A program made the position numbers and the translations under genes. A stretch of DNA of 41,601 nucleotides from RGIG8748 sp045646525. Its GTDB lineage: Bacteria > Bacillota > Clostridia > UMGS1810. The notes beneath the pieces were generated by a model. That model worked only from the letters and a program-made list of their open reading frames with translations. It searched no databases and was not told the DNA's origin. The stretch's first letter is position 1. Every line of letters starts with the position of its first letter. This document shows, one piece after another, positions 16,841 to 25,144 of this stretch. The stretch is from NCBI GenBank assembly GCA_045646525.1, contig JAZRKX010000024.1, positions 1 to 41,601 on the forward strand. Direction: 5' to 3'.

Positions 16841-18220
16841 TCAAAAACGGAAATACAAAAACGGATTGTAGGTCTCTGTGACAAGGCTTGCAACACAGAG
16901 CGTAAAGCCTATAATGCAAAGAAGCGTTTCTGCAAAAGTCCACTTACGCTTCATCCTCATCATGCCCCAGAGTGCTGCCATGAGCGGTGTACAGGCTATT
17001 ATACCTACCGCAAAGGTGCAAAGCCATGGTACAAGCTGTCCTATGCTTCCCGAATGGTAAGTGAACATGTAGCCAAGATAATTAAATGCGTCCGTAAAGG
17101 TGGGAGCGGCAAAGAATATCCATCCTATTATAACTATAACAAGGGTGTATATATGTCTTATAACCTTGGGAATTCCGGCAAGTGCCTTGCCCCATACGAA
17201 CTTTTCCAAAAGGAGCAAAATTCCGTAGTACACACCCCATGCCACGAAGTTCCATCCCGCGCCGTGCCAAAGACCTGTAAGCGCCCACACTATAAGTATA
17301 TTAAACGCGTGTCTTAATACACTTACTCTGTTGCCGCCAAGAGGTATGTACACATAATCTCTGAACCATGTACTGAGCGATATATGCCATCTGCGCCAGA
17401 ACTCCGTAATGCTTCTTGATATATAGGGATAGCTGAAGTTTATACAAAAATCAAAACCGAGCATCTTACCGAGACCGCGCGCCATATCGGAATAACCCGC
17501 AAAGTCAAAATATATCTGCAGTGTATAGGCAAAGGCGCCTATCCACGCTCCGACGCTGCCGAAAAATGCGGTGTCTGCAAATACCGTGTCCCATATCTTG
17601 CCGAATTGATTTGCAAGAAGAATCTTTTTGCAAAGACCTATGACAAAGAGCTTAACGCCGTTTGAAAACATCTCAGCGGTAACGTGTCTGTCCCGCATCT
17701 TGCGCTCCACATCGCAGTAGCGGACTATAGGTCCTGCTATAAGCTGCGGGAAAAGCGATATATATGCAGCAAAATCCACAAAGTTCTTCGTGCTTCGGCA
17801 TGAGCGCCAGTATACATCTATTACATACGACATAGCCTGGAATGTATAGAACGATATACCTATAGGAAGTACAATCTTTGCTGCGGGAAGAGAGCTCAGT
17901 GCGGGGATTATTCTTAAAGTATCCAGAACAAGCGATGTGTATTTGAAAAATCCCAGAGCGCCAAGATTTAAAATGATGTTTATTATAAGGATGAGCTTTC
18001 TTCTTTTGTTCGATACTGTCTTATCCAGAAGAAACGCACACATGTAGTTTACAAAAATAGAAGCAAGCATAAGAAGAACATATACAGGCTCTCCCCATGC
18101 ATAGAAAATAAGATTTGCCATGAGCAAAAAGGCATTTCTGCATTTTGGCGGAAGCAAATAATTAATTATTATAACAACAGGTAAAAATATAAACAAAAAA
18201 ATCAGGCTTGAAAAAACCAT
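16841..18220 (-). CDS. MBOAT family O-acyltransferase (AlgI/DltB-like)
   Basis: 459 residues from ATG at 18220 (MVFSSLIFLF), chosen because GGAGA lies 7 bases upstream; an in-frame ATG 14 codons earlier lies inside a hairpin. About 11 membrane helices. Family signatures: SYVIDVYWR, FPQLIAGPIVRY, DFAGYSDMARGLGKMLGF, ITEFWRRWHISLSTWFRDYVY split over the catalytic region, and WALTGLWHGAGWNFVAWG with the invariant histidine. It moves an acyl group from a cytosolic donor across the membrane for the DHHW protein. Part of a five-gene operon. Confidence 0.93.
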   Translation of the reverse strand: MVFSSLIFLFIFLPVVIIINYLLPPKCRNAFLLMANLIFYAWGEPVYVLLMLASIFVNYMCAFLLDKTVSNKRRKLILIINIILNLGALGFFKYTSLVLDTLRIIPALSSLPAAKIVLPIGISFYTFQAMSYVIDVYWRSCRSTKNFVDFAAYISLFPQLIAGPIVRYCDVERKMRDRHVTAEMFSNGVKLFVIGLCKKILLANQFGKIWDTVFADTAFFGSVGAWIGAFAYTLQIYFDFAGYSDMARGLGKMLGFDFCINFSYPYISRSITEFWRRWHISLSTWFRDYVYIPLGGNRVSVLRHAFNILIVWALTGLWHGAGWNFVAWGVYYGILLLLEKFVWGKALAGIPKVIRHIYTLVIVIIGWIFFAAPTFTDAFNYLGYMFTYHSGSIGQLVPWLCTFAVGIIACTPLMAALWGMMRMKRKWTFAETLLCIIGFTLCVASLVTETYNPFLYFRF

Positions 18221-18234
18221 ATCAAAATCTCCAA

Positions 18235-18261
18235 TGCCGGACAGTTTAAGGCTGTCCGGCA
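18235..18261 (-). repeat. 10-bp perfect hairpin between DUF4358 and MBOAT genes
   Basis: TGCCGGACAG (18235-18244) is inverted as CTGTCCGGCA (18252-18261) with a 7-base loop. In the - strand transcript it falls after the DUF4358 stop and just before the MBOAT ribosome site. There is no U-tract, so it is more likely a processing or stabilising element than a terminator. Confidence 0.5.
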
Positions 18262-18273
18262 AACATGTTTTAT

Positions 18274-18876
18274 TTATTTTATATATTTTGTATATATTGC
18301 TCTCATCGCCTCAAAATCAGGTGTTAAGAACATGGAAATGTGATTTCCTCTGCGTTCCACCTTGCACTTCTGAGCGAGTGCGTAGTTCTCGGCATCGTAG
18401 CCCTTGGACTGTTCCGTAAAGCTTACATGCTTTGCCTTTAAAAGAGCTTCCACTCTGGAAGCGGCGGCGCTGTCCTTAGCTTCTACCATAACGGCTTCAT
18501 GAGGAAATGTGCCCTCCATAACCACAAAGCCTACTGCCTGCACCATATCGCCCATTTCCGCACCGTAGAGAGAAGATATTGCCGAAGCATCCAAATCCAA
18601 TGCACCAGACGCGGATACAGCCGACTCGATTTCAGCGCTTATCTGCGCAAGAGTTTTAGTTTCTGCCTTGGGCTCTTCCTCTTTCTGAGGTTCCTCCTCA
18701 GGCTCCTCTTCAGCTTCTTTTTCCGCCTCATTTTCGGGGGCTGTTACTTTTTCTTCTTTTTCTGTTTTTTCCTCACGGGTTATATTTTCTATTTCCTTGG
18801 GCTTATCCTCGCCGCAACCTGCAAACACAAATGCAAACATAAGGATTACCGCAAGAAGAAATGCTGGTTTTTTCAT
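18274..18876 (-). CDS. DUF4358 family lipoprotein
   Basis: 200 residues. The lipobox FAGC places the lipidated cysteine at 20. Residues 25-75 are a low-complexity Glu/Lys/Pro linker, followed by a DUF4358-like domain with SSLYGAEMGDMVQAVGFV and HEAVMVEAKDSAAA. DUF4358 proteins commonly accompany MBOAT/DHHW/GDSL genes in Clostridia; function is not established. AAAGGA precedes the ATG. It follows the SLH-SGNH gene by 28 bases. Confidence 0.82.
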   Translation of the reverse strand: MKKPAFLLAVILMFAFVFAGCGEDKPKEIENITREEKTEKEEKVTAPENEAEKEAEEEPEEEPQKEEEPKAETKTLAQISAEIESAVSASGALDLDASAISSLYGAEMGDMVQAVGFVVMEGTFPHEAVMVEAKDSAAASRVEALLKAKHVSFTEQSKGYDAENYALAQKCKVERRGNHISMFLTPDFEAMRAIYTKYIK

Positions 18877-18904
18877 ATTTTCATATCCTTTCTTAAGCAG
18901 TTAC

Positions 18905-20308
18905 TTATATCTCTGGAGCATGTGTCAAAAGGTAATTTATCCATGCCTTGTCTGCTTCGTAATTAAAGTGAATACCCATAGTTGCAGGGTCGCTGCAGTA
19001 GGTTTTTCTGAGGTCTTTGTTTTCATCATATACCGCCTGTGCAATATCCACATAATACCAGCCTCTCTCCTGACAAAGCGCAAGCATTCTTTCGTTGTAC
19101 TGTGCTATAACGGTGTTGTTGAGCTTGGAGCTTTTTATGGGGCTGTCTGATGTCATGGGTGTTACAGACTGTATTATAATCTTGGCATCGGGTGATTTTG
19201 CCTGTATCTTTTCTACAAGTAAAACCATATCCTTGACGCAATCGTCAAGTCCGAAAGAAAGACTGTTTACACCAAGAAGAATATATACTTTCTTTGCGCC
19301 TGTCTTTGCAACTGCATCCTCTACTGTGAGCTTTTCGCCCTTGTATACGGGGTGAAGCGAATCGGCAGTTAAAGGCCAGTGTGCGTTTAATGGACTTAAG
19401 CTTCCCACACAGAGAAAAGTAGCATTGCCGAGTGCTCTGGTGGATGCGCAGTAGAACTGAAGCGACATAGATACAGAATCGCCTACAAAAACTGCATCGT
19501 TAAAATATGATAAATCCACACGAGCCCTTTCGGCTACATATGCCGTATGGAAGTTCTTCTTGATATATGCGGGATAGCCGTCATAGAGACTGTCGTACGC
19601 ACCTGCCGTTGTGCTTACGGCTGTATCGCCCTCTGATACGGGGTCAAGAGCGGAGGTGTACATTTTGTATATAATCTGTGAAAGCTCTGCTCTGTTAATC
19701 GGGTCTTTGGGACGGAAGTTGCCGCTAGCATCTCCGTTTATAAATCCCGAAAGCTTGGACGCCACTACAAAGGAGCGTGCATAGCCTCCTATGGTCATGG
19801 AATCTCTGAACGGGTCTGTATTTCCTATCGCCTTGGGGCTTATACCTCTGTATGTGAGATAGCGCATTGCCATGGTACACAGCGCCTCTCTCGAGCAGGT
19901 GCCAAACGGGTCCAATCTGCCGTCGGGATGGCCTGTTATTATACCGTTTTCATACGCCCACTGTATAGGCTTATAGTATGTGCTGTCATCCTCTTTCACA
20001 TCTGTAAAAGGGAGCGGCTCATCAGACATATTTTCCTCTATGCTGTAACAGGTACGGTCAAGGTTGTAAAGATACAAAACCATATCCTGTCTCTGAGCGT
20101 GCACATCGGGATAAAACATTGTGCTTCCTTTGGGTATAATGCCCACATCATAGAGCGTGTTTACAGCCTCGCTGTACCATGCATTCATACCTACATCGGT
20201 ATACGGAGAAGCCAAAACTTCGTCAGACTTTATAAAAGTTGCAGATAGCATAATGCTAAAAGCAACACAAAAACACGATATATATTTTATGTACTTCCAA
20301 TACTTCAA
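18905..20308 (-). CDS. SLH-domain protein with SGNH/GDSL esterase domain
   Basis: 467 residues, starting at TTG with GGTGAT upstream. A signal peptide (about 1-33) is followed by three SLH repeats (about 35-88, 100-153, 165-218), which anchor proteins to the secondary wall polymer, and then an SGNH hydrolase domain: FVGDSVS (GDS at 276-278), LLGVNSLSFG (asparagine block) and GIHFNYEADKAW (histidine block). It probably deacetylates, or transfers acetyl to, a wall polymer. First gene of the surface operon, so the esterase, lipoprotein, MBOAT and DHHW genes are expressed together. Confidence 0.88.
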   Translation of the reverse strand: MKYWKYIKYISCFCVAFSIMLSATFIKSDEVLASPYTDVGMNAWYSEAVNTLYDVGIIPKGSTMFYPDVHAQRQDMVLYLYNLDRTCYSIEENMSDEPLPFTDVKEDDSTYYKPIQWAYENGIITGHPDGRLDPFGTCSREALCTMAMRYLTYRGISPKAIGNTDPFRDSMTIGGYARSFVVASKLSGFINGDASGNFRPKDPINRAELSQIIYKMYTSALDPVSEGDTAVSTTAGAYDSLYDGYPAYIKKNFHTAYVAERARVDLSYFNDAVFVGDSVSMSLQFYCASTRALGNATFLCVGSLSPLNAHWPLTADSLHPVYKGEKLTVEDAVAKTGAKKVYILLGVNSLSFGLDDCVKDMVLLVEKIQAKSPDAKIIIQSVTPMTSDSPIKSSKLNNTVIAQYNERMLALCQERGWYYVDIAQAVYDENKDLRKTYCSDPATMGIHFNYEADKAWINYLLTHAPEI

Positions 20309-20345
20309 AATAAATCACCAATTTCTATTATTTTTCGACTATAAT

Positions 20346-20374
20346 ATTGTACCACACCATATACTCTGTGTCAA
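20346..20374 (-). promoter_or_regulatory. Promoter for the surface-polymer operon
   Basis: On the - strand TTGACA (20369-20374) and TACAAT (20346-20351) have a 17-bp spacer. The TTG start codon is about 37 bases downstream. It lies between the phage cassette terminator and the SLH-SGNH gene. Confidence 0.8.
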
Positions 20375-20414
20375 TCAGTTATGTAACAACTTTTTAAGAT
20401 TTCTTTAAAAAATT

Positions 20415-20447
20415 AATTCCTCCGTATCGTGATGACACGGAGGAATT
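20415..20447 (-). terminator. Terminator after the terminase gene
   Basis: AATTCCTCCGT and ACGGAGGAATT form a perfect 11-bp stem with an 11-base loop and T-rich flanks on both sides. It starts 3 bases beyond the TerL stop and separates the cassette from the next operon. Confidence 0.8.
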
Positions 20448-20449
20448 TT

Positions 20450-21898
20450 TTATATTCCGTAGAAGCTGTATTTATTGTATTGCGGCAAGTCAAAAGACAT
20501 ATTGAGCGGGTTGTCACCGCATCCCAATGATGATACTTTGGGCGCAGGATTTATAAGGTTTTCCATAAGCACATAACGCACGCAATCGTATATGTGGTCC
20601 TCTCCCGAGGAATCGATATCCTCCACATTTACGCTGTCGTACACAAGAGAGGGTATTGTCCTTATAAAGTTTACGCAGTTTTCAAATACATACATCATGG
20701 GTATGCCCTCGCTGTCAAAGCTCAGGCGGTAATGAAACTGCATCTTTCCCGCGAGGCGCTCATTGTCGCCAAAGTCGAAAAACACTCCCTCTTTTGAAAA
20801 CATATCCGCTATACTCTCGCCCGTCTCCGCCTTGGATATGGCGGGGTCAGCTATTCCGCGGATTTTCCGCCCTTTCAGATTTGGGTGCTCCCTCTCCAGC
20901 TGTTTTATGGCGCCCGCTATCTGCTGAGGAGTGTATTTTACGCCCTCGTTCGGCGTTCCCGTGCAGCCGTAGAGCTCTGCTATAACATACGCTCTGCCCT
21001 CATGGTCTATAGCTATCCATTCTGCCGCAAAAGGTCTTGAATAGCCAAAGTCAAATCCGCGGTATACCCTCCAGCTTTTTGGTATGATAAATGGCTTTAT
21101 GACATGCGAAAAACGCCTGTCTTCATAGTGAGCGGGGTCATTTTTCCACTCGGAAAAAACCTGCCCTGCAAAGCTGTCCCAATCACCGTAGAGGAGCGCT
21201 CTTTTTTCCTTTTCGGGGAGCAGCGAAAGATTGGCAAGATAGTTGGGGTCGTTTTTAAGAAGCTCTGCGTTGTCGAACACCGTAGAGGGAACGAAAATCC
21301 GCTTTCGCTCCATGTTTATAATATTTCCGTCGGGGTCTGTAATCTGCATGTTTGTCTTTACGGGAGTAAGAGGCGGAGCACAGGTGATAAATCTTTCCTT
21401 TACCCAGCTGTGCCCTATGCCTCCGGGGTTTGTAGTAGCTCTTATGTAGCACCTTGTACCCTCGCCCGACGGTCTGTTTCGGGAGAACATATAAGAATAT
21501 TCATCCCATGTAAAGTGAGTAAGCTCATCAAAGGCTATGAAATCATACCTTTTTCCCTGATAGTTTATTCTGTCCTTGGTATGCTGCATTGCACCGAAAT
21601 ATATCTTTGCGCCCGACGGAAAACTCCAGAAGTGCTTACTGTCGTTGTAGCTTGCCCTGGGATATGCCGCCTTGTACAAAGTACGGCTTCTGTCTATTAA
21701 TTCAGAAAGCTGAGGATAGGTTTTTCGAAGTATAAGAGCACGGTAGTGCGGTATGTGCACCTGACGGAGCGCCTCTGTAAGAAGAGCATCGGACTTACCT
21801 CCGCCCGCCGCTCCGCCATAGAGCGCCTCATACTCCCCGCGCGACTGGAAAACCGCCTGTTTTTCCTGCGGAGTCCATATGGTTTTTCTATTCTTCAT
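20450..21898 (-). CDS. Phage terminase large subunit
   Basis: 482 residues, full length with all expected motifs. The ATPase has Walker A GGAAGGGKSD (28-37), Walker B FIAFDELTHF (D124, E125) and coupling motif ATTNPGG (154-160). The nuclease has GFDFGYSRPF (D283), then GIADPAISKAETG. It pumps and cuts DNA into a capsid through a portal in known phages. Its ATG lies in the end of terS with an 11-base overlap. It is the last gene of the cassette; no portal gene follows, only a terminator and a host-type operon. No truncation or frameshift is seen. Confidence 0.94.
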   Translation of the reverse strand: MKNRKTIWTPQEKQAVFQSRGEYEALYGGAAGGGKSDALLTEALRQVHIPHYRALILRKTYPQLSELIDRSRTLYKAAYPRASYNDSKHFWSFPSGAKIYFGAMQHTKDRINYQGKRYDFIAFDELTHFTWDEYSYMFSRNRPSGEGTRCYIRATTNPGGIGHSWVKERFITCAPPLTPVKTNMQITDPDGNIINMERKRIFVPSTVFDNAELLKNDPNYLANLSLLPEKEKRALLYGDWDSFAGQVFSEWKNDPAHYEDRRFSHVIKPFIIPKSWRVYRGFDFGYSRPFAAEWIAIDHEGRAYVIAELYGCTGTPNEGVKYTPQQIAGAIKQLEREHPNLKGRKIRGIADPAISKAETGESIADMFSKEGVFFDFGDNERLAGKMQFHYRLSFDSEGIPMMYVFENCVNFIRTIPSLVYDSVNVEDIDSSGEDHIYDCVRYVLMENLINPAPKVSSLGCGDNPLNMSFDLPQYNKYSFYGI

Positions 21899-22409
21899 CC
21901 TCGAAACCCTCTGTTACCTCACTTAAAACTATTATTCCCCCGTCTTCGTCCTCTTCCGTTTTGTCATCTGACATGCCAAGATGAATATCCTTTATATCTT
22001 TGAGGGTTGACACAAGCTGTTTTAACCCCATTTTGTCTATCATTCCGTCTATAATTTTTATATCTTCCTTTTCCTCCACCGTTTCGGTTAAGGGTTTTTT
22101 TGTATCGTAATCGTACTCAACTGTTTTTGTACGCTCCTTATTTTTTACAATACACCTGTCAAGCTCGGTAATAGACTTTTCTATCTTGTCCAGAAGAGAG
22201 TCTGTTATGGCAAGAATTCTATCCTGCCGTGACAGTGTCTTTGACACACTTTCTTTTCTCTCCTTGTGCCAACCCTGCATGGCAGCCACCTTTGAAAGAG
22301 AGCCGTAGGAAACACCATGTTTGGCACACAAATCCCTGTAGCTCACAGACGAAGAAAGGTACTCCTCTCTTATGATGTCCCAATTTTCTGCCGTAGCGGT
22401 CACCTGCAC
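21888..22409 (-). CDS. Phage terminase small subunit (probable)
   Basis: 173 residues, starting at GTG (a second in-frame GTG is 6 bases on). The N-terminal part, WDIIREEYLSSSVSYRDLCAKHGVSYGSLSKVA, is split over two helices of an HTH DNA-binding domain as in small terminase subunits; the middle is a charged coiled-coil-like region and the tail is acidic (DDKTEEDEDGG). It recognises the packaging site in known phages. No strong ribosome site; the start is 7 bases after the stop of the upstream gene, so coupling is likely. It overlaps terL. Confidence 0.8.
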   Translation of the reverse strand: MQVTATAENWDIIREEYLSSSVSYRDLCAKHGVSYGSLSKVAAMQGWHKERKESVSKTLSRQDRILAITDSLLDKIEKSITELDRCIVKNKERTKTVEYDYDTKKPLTETVEEKEDIKIIDGMIDKMGLKQLVSTLKDIKDIHLGMSDDKTEEDEDGGIIVLSEVTEGFEDEE

Positions 22410-22416
22410 TTTTTAA

Positions 22417-22707
22417 TTACAGATTTGCAGAGGAATCATTCTGAAGCTTTGCCTGATACTCTACTGCAAAGCTTGCCTGCTTTTCGCTGTTTGCAAGCGC
22501 AATGGCATACTTACGGGGTATCTTGACCTCTACTCCTCTGGGCACTATCATGCCCACACCGTTTACTGCTACAAACACATCGTCCTTGTACTTGCCGTTG
22601 TCTTTGAAAAGCTTTACGGTTACCTTCTGGTTGTAATATGTTCTGGCATCAATCTTTTTAACATCTGTTGCAGTTTTTGCCTTTGTTTCTGCTGTCTTGG
22701 TACTCAA
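22417..22707 (-). CDS. Small phage-cassette protein of unknown function
   Basis: 96 residues, TTG start with GGAAAGG about 11 bases upstream. The N-terminus is Lys/Thr/Ala-rich and disordered; the core DVFVAVNGVGMIVPRGVEVKI looks like a small beta domain; KYAIALANSEKQ is helical. Proteins of this size just downstream of a major capsid gene are often head decoration or completion proteins, but this is only positional inference. Confidence 0.6.
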   Translation of the reverse strand: MSTKTAETKAKTATDVKKIDARTYYNQKVTVKLFKDNGKYKDDVFVAVNGVGMIVPRGVEVKIPRKYAIALANSEKQASFAVEYQAKLQNDSSANL

Positions 22708-22734
22708 TTTGCATCATTCCTTTCCTTTTTTATA

Positions 22735-24006
22735 TCAGTTCATGCTATTTGCAAAGGTGGAAGAGCTCTCTATTCTTACAATGTAGTTGTCTACAAGAAG
22801 CTCTGCGGCTTTTGTTCCCTTCCAGCCCGCTGTAGCTCTCTGGTTGAGCGGGTCTGCCGTACCGCCTGAGCCTACCTGCTTTACAATGTGCTCAAGACCG
22901 CCGCCTGTAACCTCGGTAACACCGTAAGCATTTGCACCCATAACAAGTGTGGAATACACGCTCATACCGCCGCTTCCGCTGCCGTCGCTCATCATTTCGC
23001 AGCCACTCGATGTATCAAAAGGCATCTGGGCAGGTATTGATGCTTCATCAAAGTAAATCATCATATCCTCAATAGCAATACCGCATACAGTTGCAGTTAT
23101 AGATTTAACTTCGCCGCTCTTGGGTGAGGGATTCATAATAAGTACTGTTTTTCCGTTAAGTTCCCGTGCATCATTAAGAGTCATACTGTATTTTATAGAA
23201 GCAGCGTATTTGGATGCATTTCCGAAGTCGCACGACAACTGAGGTGCGTTGTTGACTACCGGACCCAATTCCACAGAGAATGTATTGCCAACAACATAAG
23301 AAACCTTGAATACCTTTGCCTCGGTGCTCTCTACAAATCTTACACCGCCGAGTTTACCTATTTCGCCAGCATATATTGTCTCTGCGTTTGCATACTTATT
23401 TACATCTATCCATTCCTGGTCTCTCATAAGGTCGTATGCAACATCGGGATGGATAATGGCAACATAACCGCCGTCTATTTTGGGTGCATTCTGTGACTTT
23501 AACATTCTTGCGGCTTTAAATACATCGTCTACCGTAAGCTTGCAGTTTTCGTCAAGGTCGGTTCTTGCTTCCGCACCGCCCGAGTACATAACATTTGTAC
23601 CCGAGTTAAGCACTTCTCTTGTAACGGTGTCCAAGGTGCTTCCTGCCTGTGCACCGAGAAGCTTTGTGGTCTCTACAAGAGTATTGTCCACCGCGGTGAG
23701 CATGAGCATATCGGAAAGTGTTACATAGTAGCCGTACTGGCTTACTTCTGAAGTTACATCTGTAACGGAAAGGCTTCCGCCGTCGGGAGTAACACCCTCC
23801 GAAAGAGGTTTAATAGCCTTGTTAAAGGGTACAAATTTACGGAAATTGATTGTTTTTCCGCCGTTTGCGGGTATGGGGTGTTTCTGACCGAACTGGTCGT
23901 GCACAAGATTGGGTGATGCGTTATCTATAAGATAATCGCTGTAGTAGGTCTTCATCTCCTGAGAAAGACCTGTGGTTGTATTTGGATTCATATTCATTTC
24001 TGCCAT
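22735..24006 (-). CDS. N4-gp56 family major capsid protein
   Basis: 423 residues. The N-terminal part (LVHDQFGQKHPIPANGGKT, then EGVTPDGGSLSVTDVTSEVSQYG split over the E-loop region) and the segment GEIGKLGGVRFVES match the N4-gp56 family of HK97-fold capsid proteins. It would form the icosahedral shell. A very strong AAAGGAGG ribosome site suggests high expression. It lies 24 bases after the scaffold gene. No stop or frameshift interrupts it. Confidence 0.9.
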   Translation of the reverse strand: MAEMNMNPNTTTGLSQEMKTYYSDYLIDNASPNLVHDQFGQKHPIPANGGKTINFRKFVPFNKAIKPLSEGVTPDGGSLSVTDVTSEVSQYGYYVTLSDMLMLTAVDNTLVETTKLLGAQAGSTLDTVTREVLNSGTNVMYSGGAEARTDLDENCKLTVDDVFKAARMLKSQNAPKIDGGYVAIIHPDVAYDLMRDQEWIDVNKYANAETIYAGEIGKLGGVRFVESTEAKVFKVSYVVGNTFSVELGPVVNNAPQLSCDFGNASKYAASIKYSMTLNDARELNGKTVLIMNPSPKSGEVKSITATVCGIAIEDMMIYFDEASIPAQMPFDTSSGCEMMSDGSGSGGMSVYSTLVMGANAYGVTEVTGGGLEHIVKQVGSGGTADPLNQRATAGWKGTKAAELLVDNYIVRIESSSTFANSMN

Positions 24007-24030
24007 TTATTTTCCTCCTTTAATAATGTG

Positions 24031-24942
24031 CTAAAAGGAAATTTTTTCTCCTCTTGCAGCTCTTTTGGCTATATCCTCTCTTTCCTTTGGAGTAAGCGAG
24101 GATACGCCGTTTGCAAAAATTGCAGAGCTCTTGGAGGAAAGACCGTTTTCAGCAGGACGCGAGGCCTTTTGTCTTATGGACTCCGCCACCTTTATTTCCG
24201 CTTCGCGCGCGGCATTTTCCTGTGCCATACGAACTATATCGTTGTGATGCACCGCCTCGTAGGCTGTACGCACATCTATACCGCTTTGTATGAGCGAAAC
24301 AAATGACGGATTCTTTGCCTCGGAAAAAATATCAAAGTCAGGGTAGCTTTCCTTAAGCTTCATGCTCTCATAATACCATTTTTCAACAGTATCGTTTGCC
24401 CTCTCTCTTGCATTTTGCTGCATTTGCATTGTCATGAAGCGTCTGTTCTCATTTTCAAGCTTTTTTATGTACTTGTAATTTTCGATACTCATTCCCCGCT
24501 TGTCAGCCTCGGCTGCAAGATAAGCATCGTCTGAATCCAGCGCATCCTTGAGTGCACGCACATCGCCAATGTCAAGATTGTAGCGGTCATAGAGCATTTC
24601 CACTATTTCCCTGTTTTCTTCATTTTGCCTTTTTGCTTTGGCGTTTTCCCTGAATCTTCTGTTTAAGTTTTCCTTTACTCTTTCCTCGTAGAACTCCCTG
24701 TAATCCCCTTTGATAAGCCTTTCAAATTCTGCTTTCATAGCGGATTTGTCCATTGTCTCTTCTGCTAAAGCCGCTTTGTCGGGGTTGGAATCTGATACAC
24801 CGATATCCTCTTTCTTGTCTGTATGTATTCCGCCCTCCGAAGCGCTCACTTCGTTTGAAGAGTCGGGATTGGCGATATCCCCTTTCTCTGCCTGTGCTGC
24901 AGTTTCTTCTGCAGCGATTGTTACTTTTGTTTCGTTTTCCAT
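24031..24942 (-). CDS. Phage capsid scaffolding-type protein
   Basis: 303 residues, first gene of the cassette, AAAGGAG before the ATG. The composition is that of a scaffold: an acidic disordered N-terminus (about 1-60), a long charged helical/coiled-coil middle (70-260), and a short basic C-terminal helix-turn-helix (SLTPKEREDIAKRAARGEK) of the kind that binds capsid protein. It is just upstream of the capsid gene, the usual scaffold position. No serine-protease motif is seen, so a maturation protease is not fused to it. Confidence 0.75.
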   Translation of the reverse strand: MENETKVTIAAEETAAQAEKGDIANPDSSNEVSASEGGIHTDKKEDIGVSDSNPDKAALAEETMDKSAMKAEFERLIKGDYREFYEERVKENLNRRFRENAKAKRQNEENREIVEMLYDRYNLDIGDVRALKDALDSDDAYLAAEADKRGMSIENYKYIKKLENENRRFMTMQMQQNARERANDTVEKWYYESMKLKESYPDFDIFSEAKNPSFVSLIQSGIDVRTAYEAVHHNDIVRMAQENAAREAEIKVAESIRQKASRPAENGLSSKSSAIFANGVSSLTPKEREDIAKRAARGEKISF

Positions 24943-25144
24943 GTTTTCTCCTTTCGTCTGTCCGAAGTGTCAGCAGTCTGTCCTGCGTGTCTCCTGCTGT
25001 AATTTCATTTTAATTCGTTTTTGCACACCTTTTCGCCTACTTTTTTTATTTTTTTGACGGAAATATGAATTTTATATTAAACTTTCTTTATTTTGCTGTA
25101 ATATGCCCCATGAATTTGTTATACTCTATGTTGAGGTGAAACAC

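Noticed and set aside
18650..18800. Repetitive Glu/Lys-rich coding stretch as a possible DNA repeat
   Set aside because: The repeats are low-complexity linker codons within the lipoprotein, not a true tandem repeat.
21104..21700. A 198-codon + strand frame opposite terL
   Set aside because: A shadow of the terminase gene, whose motifs are all intact on the - strand.
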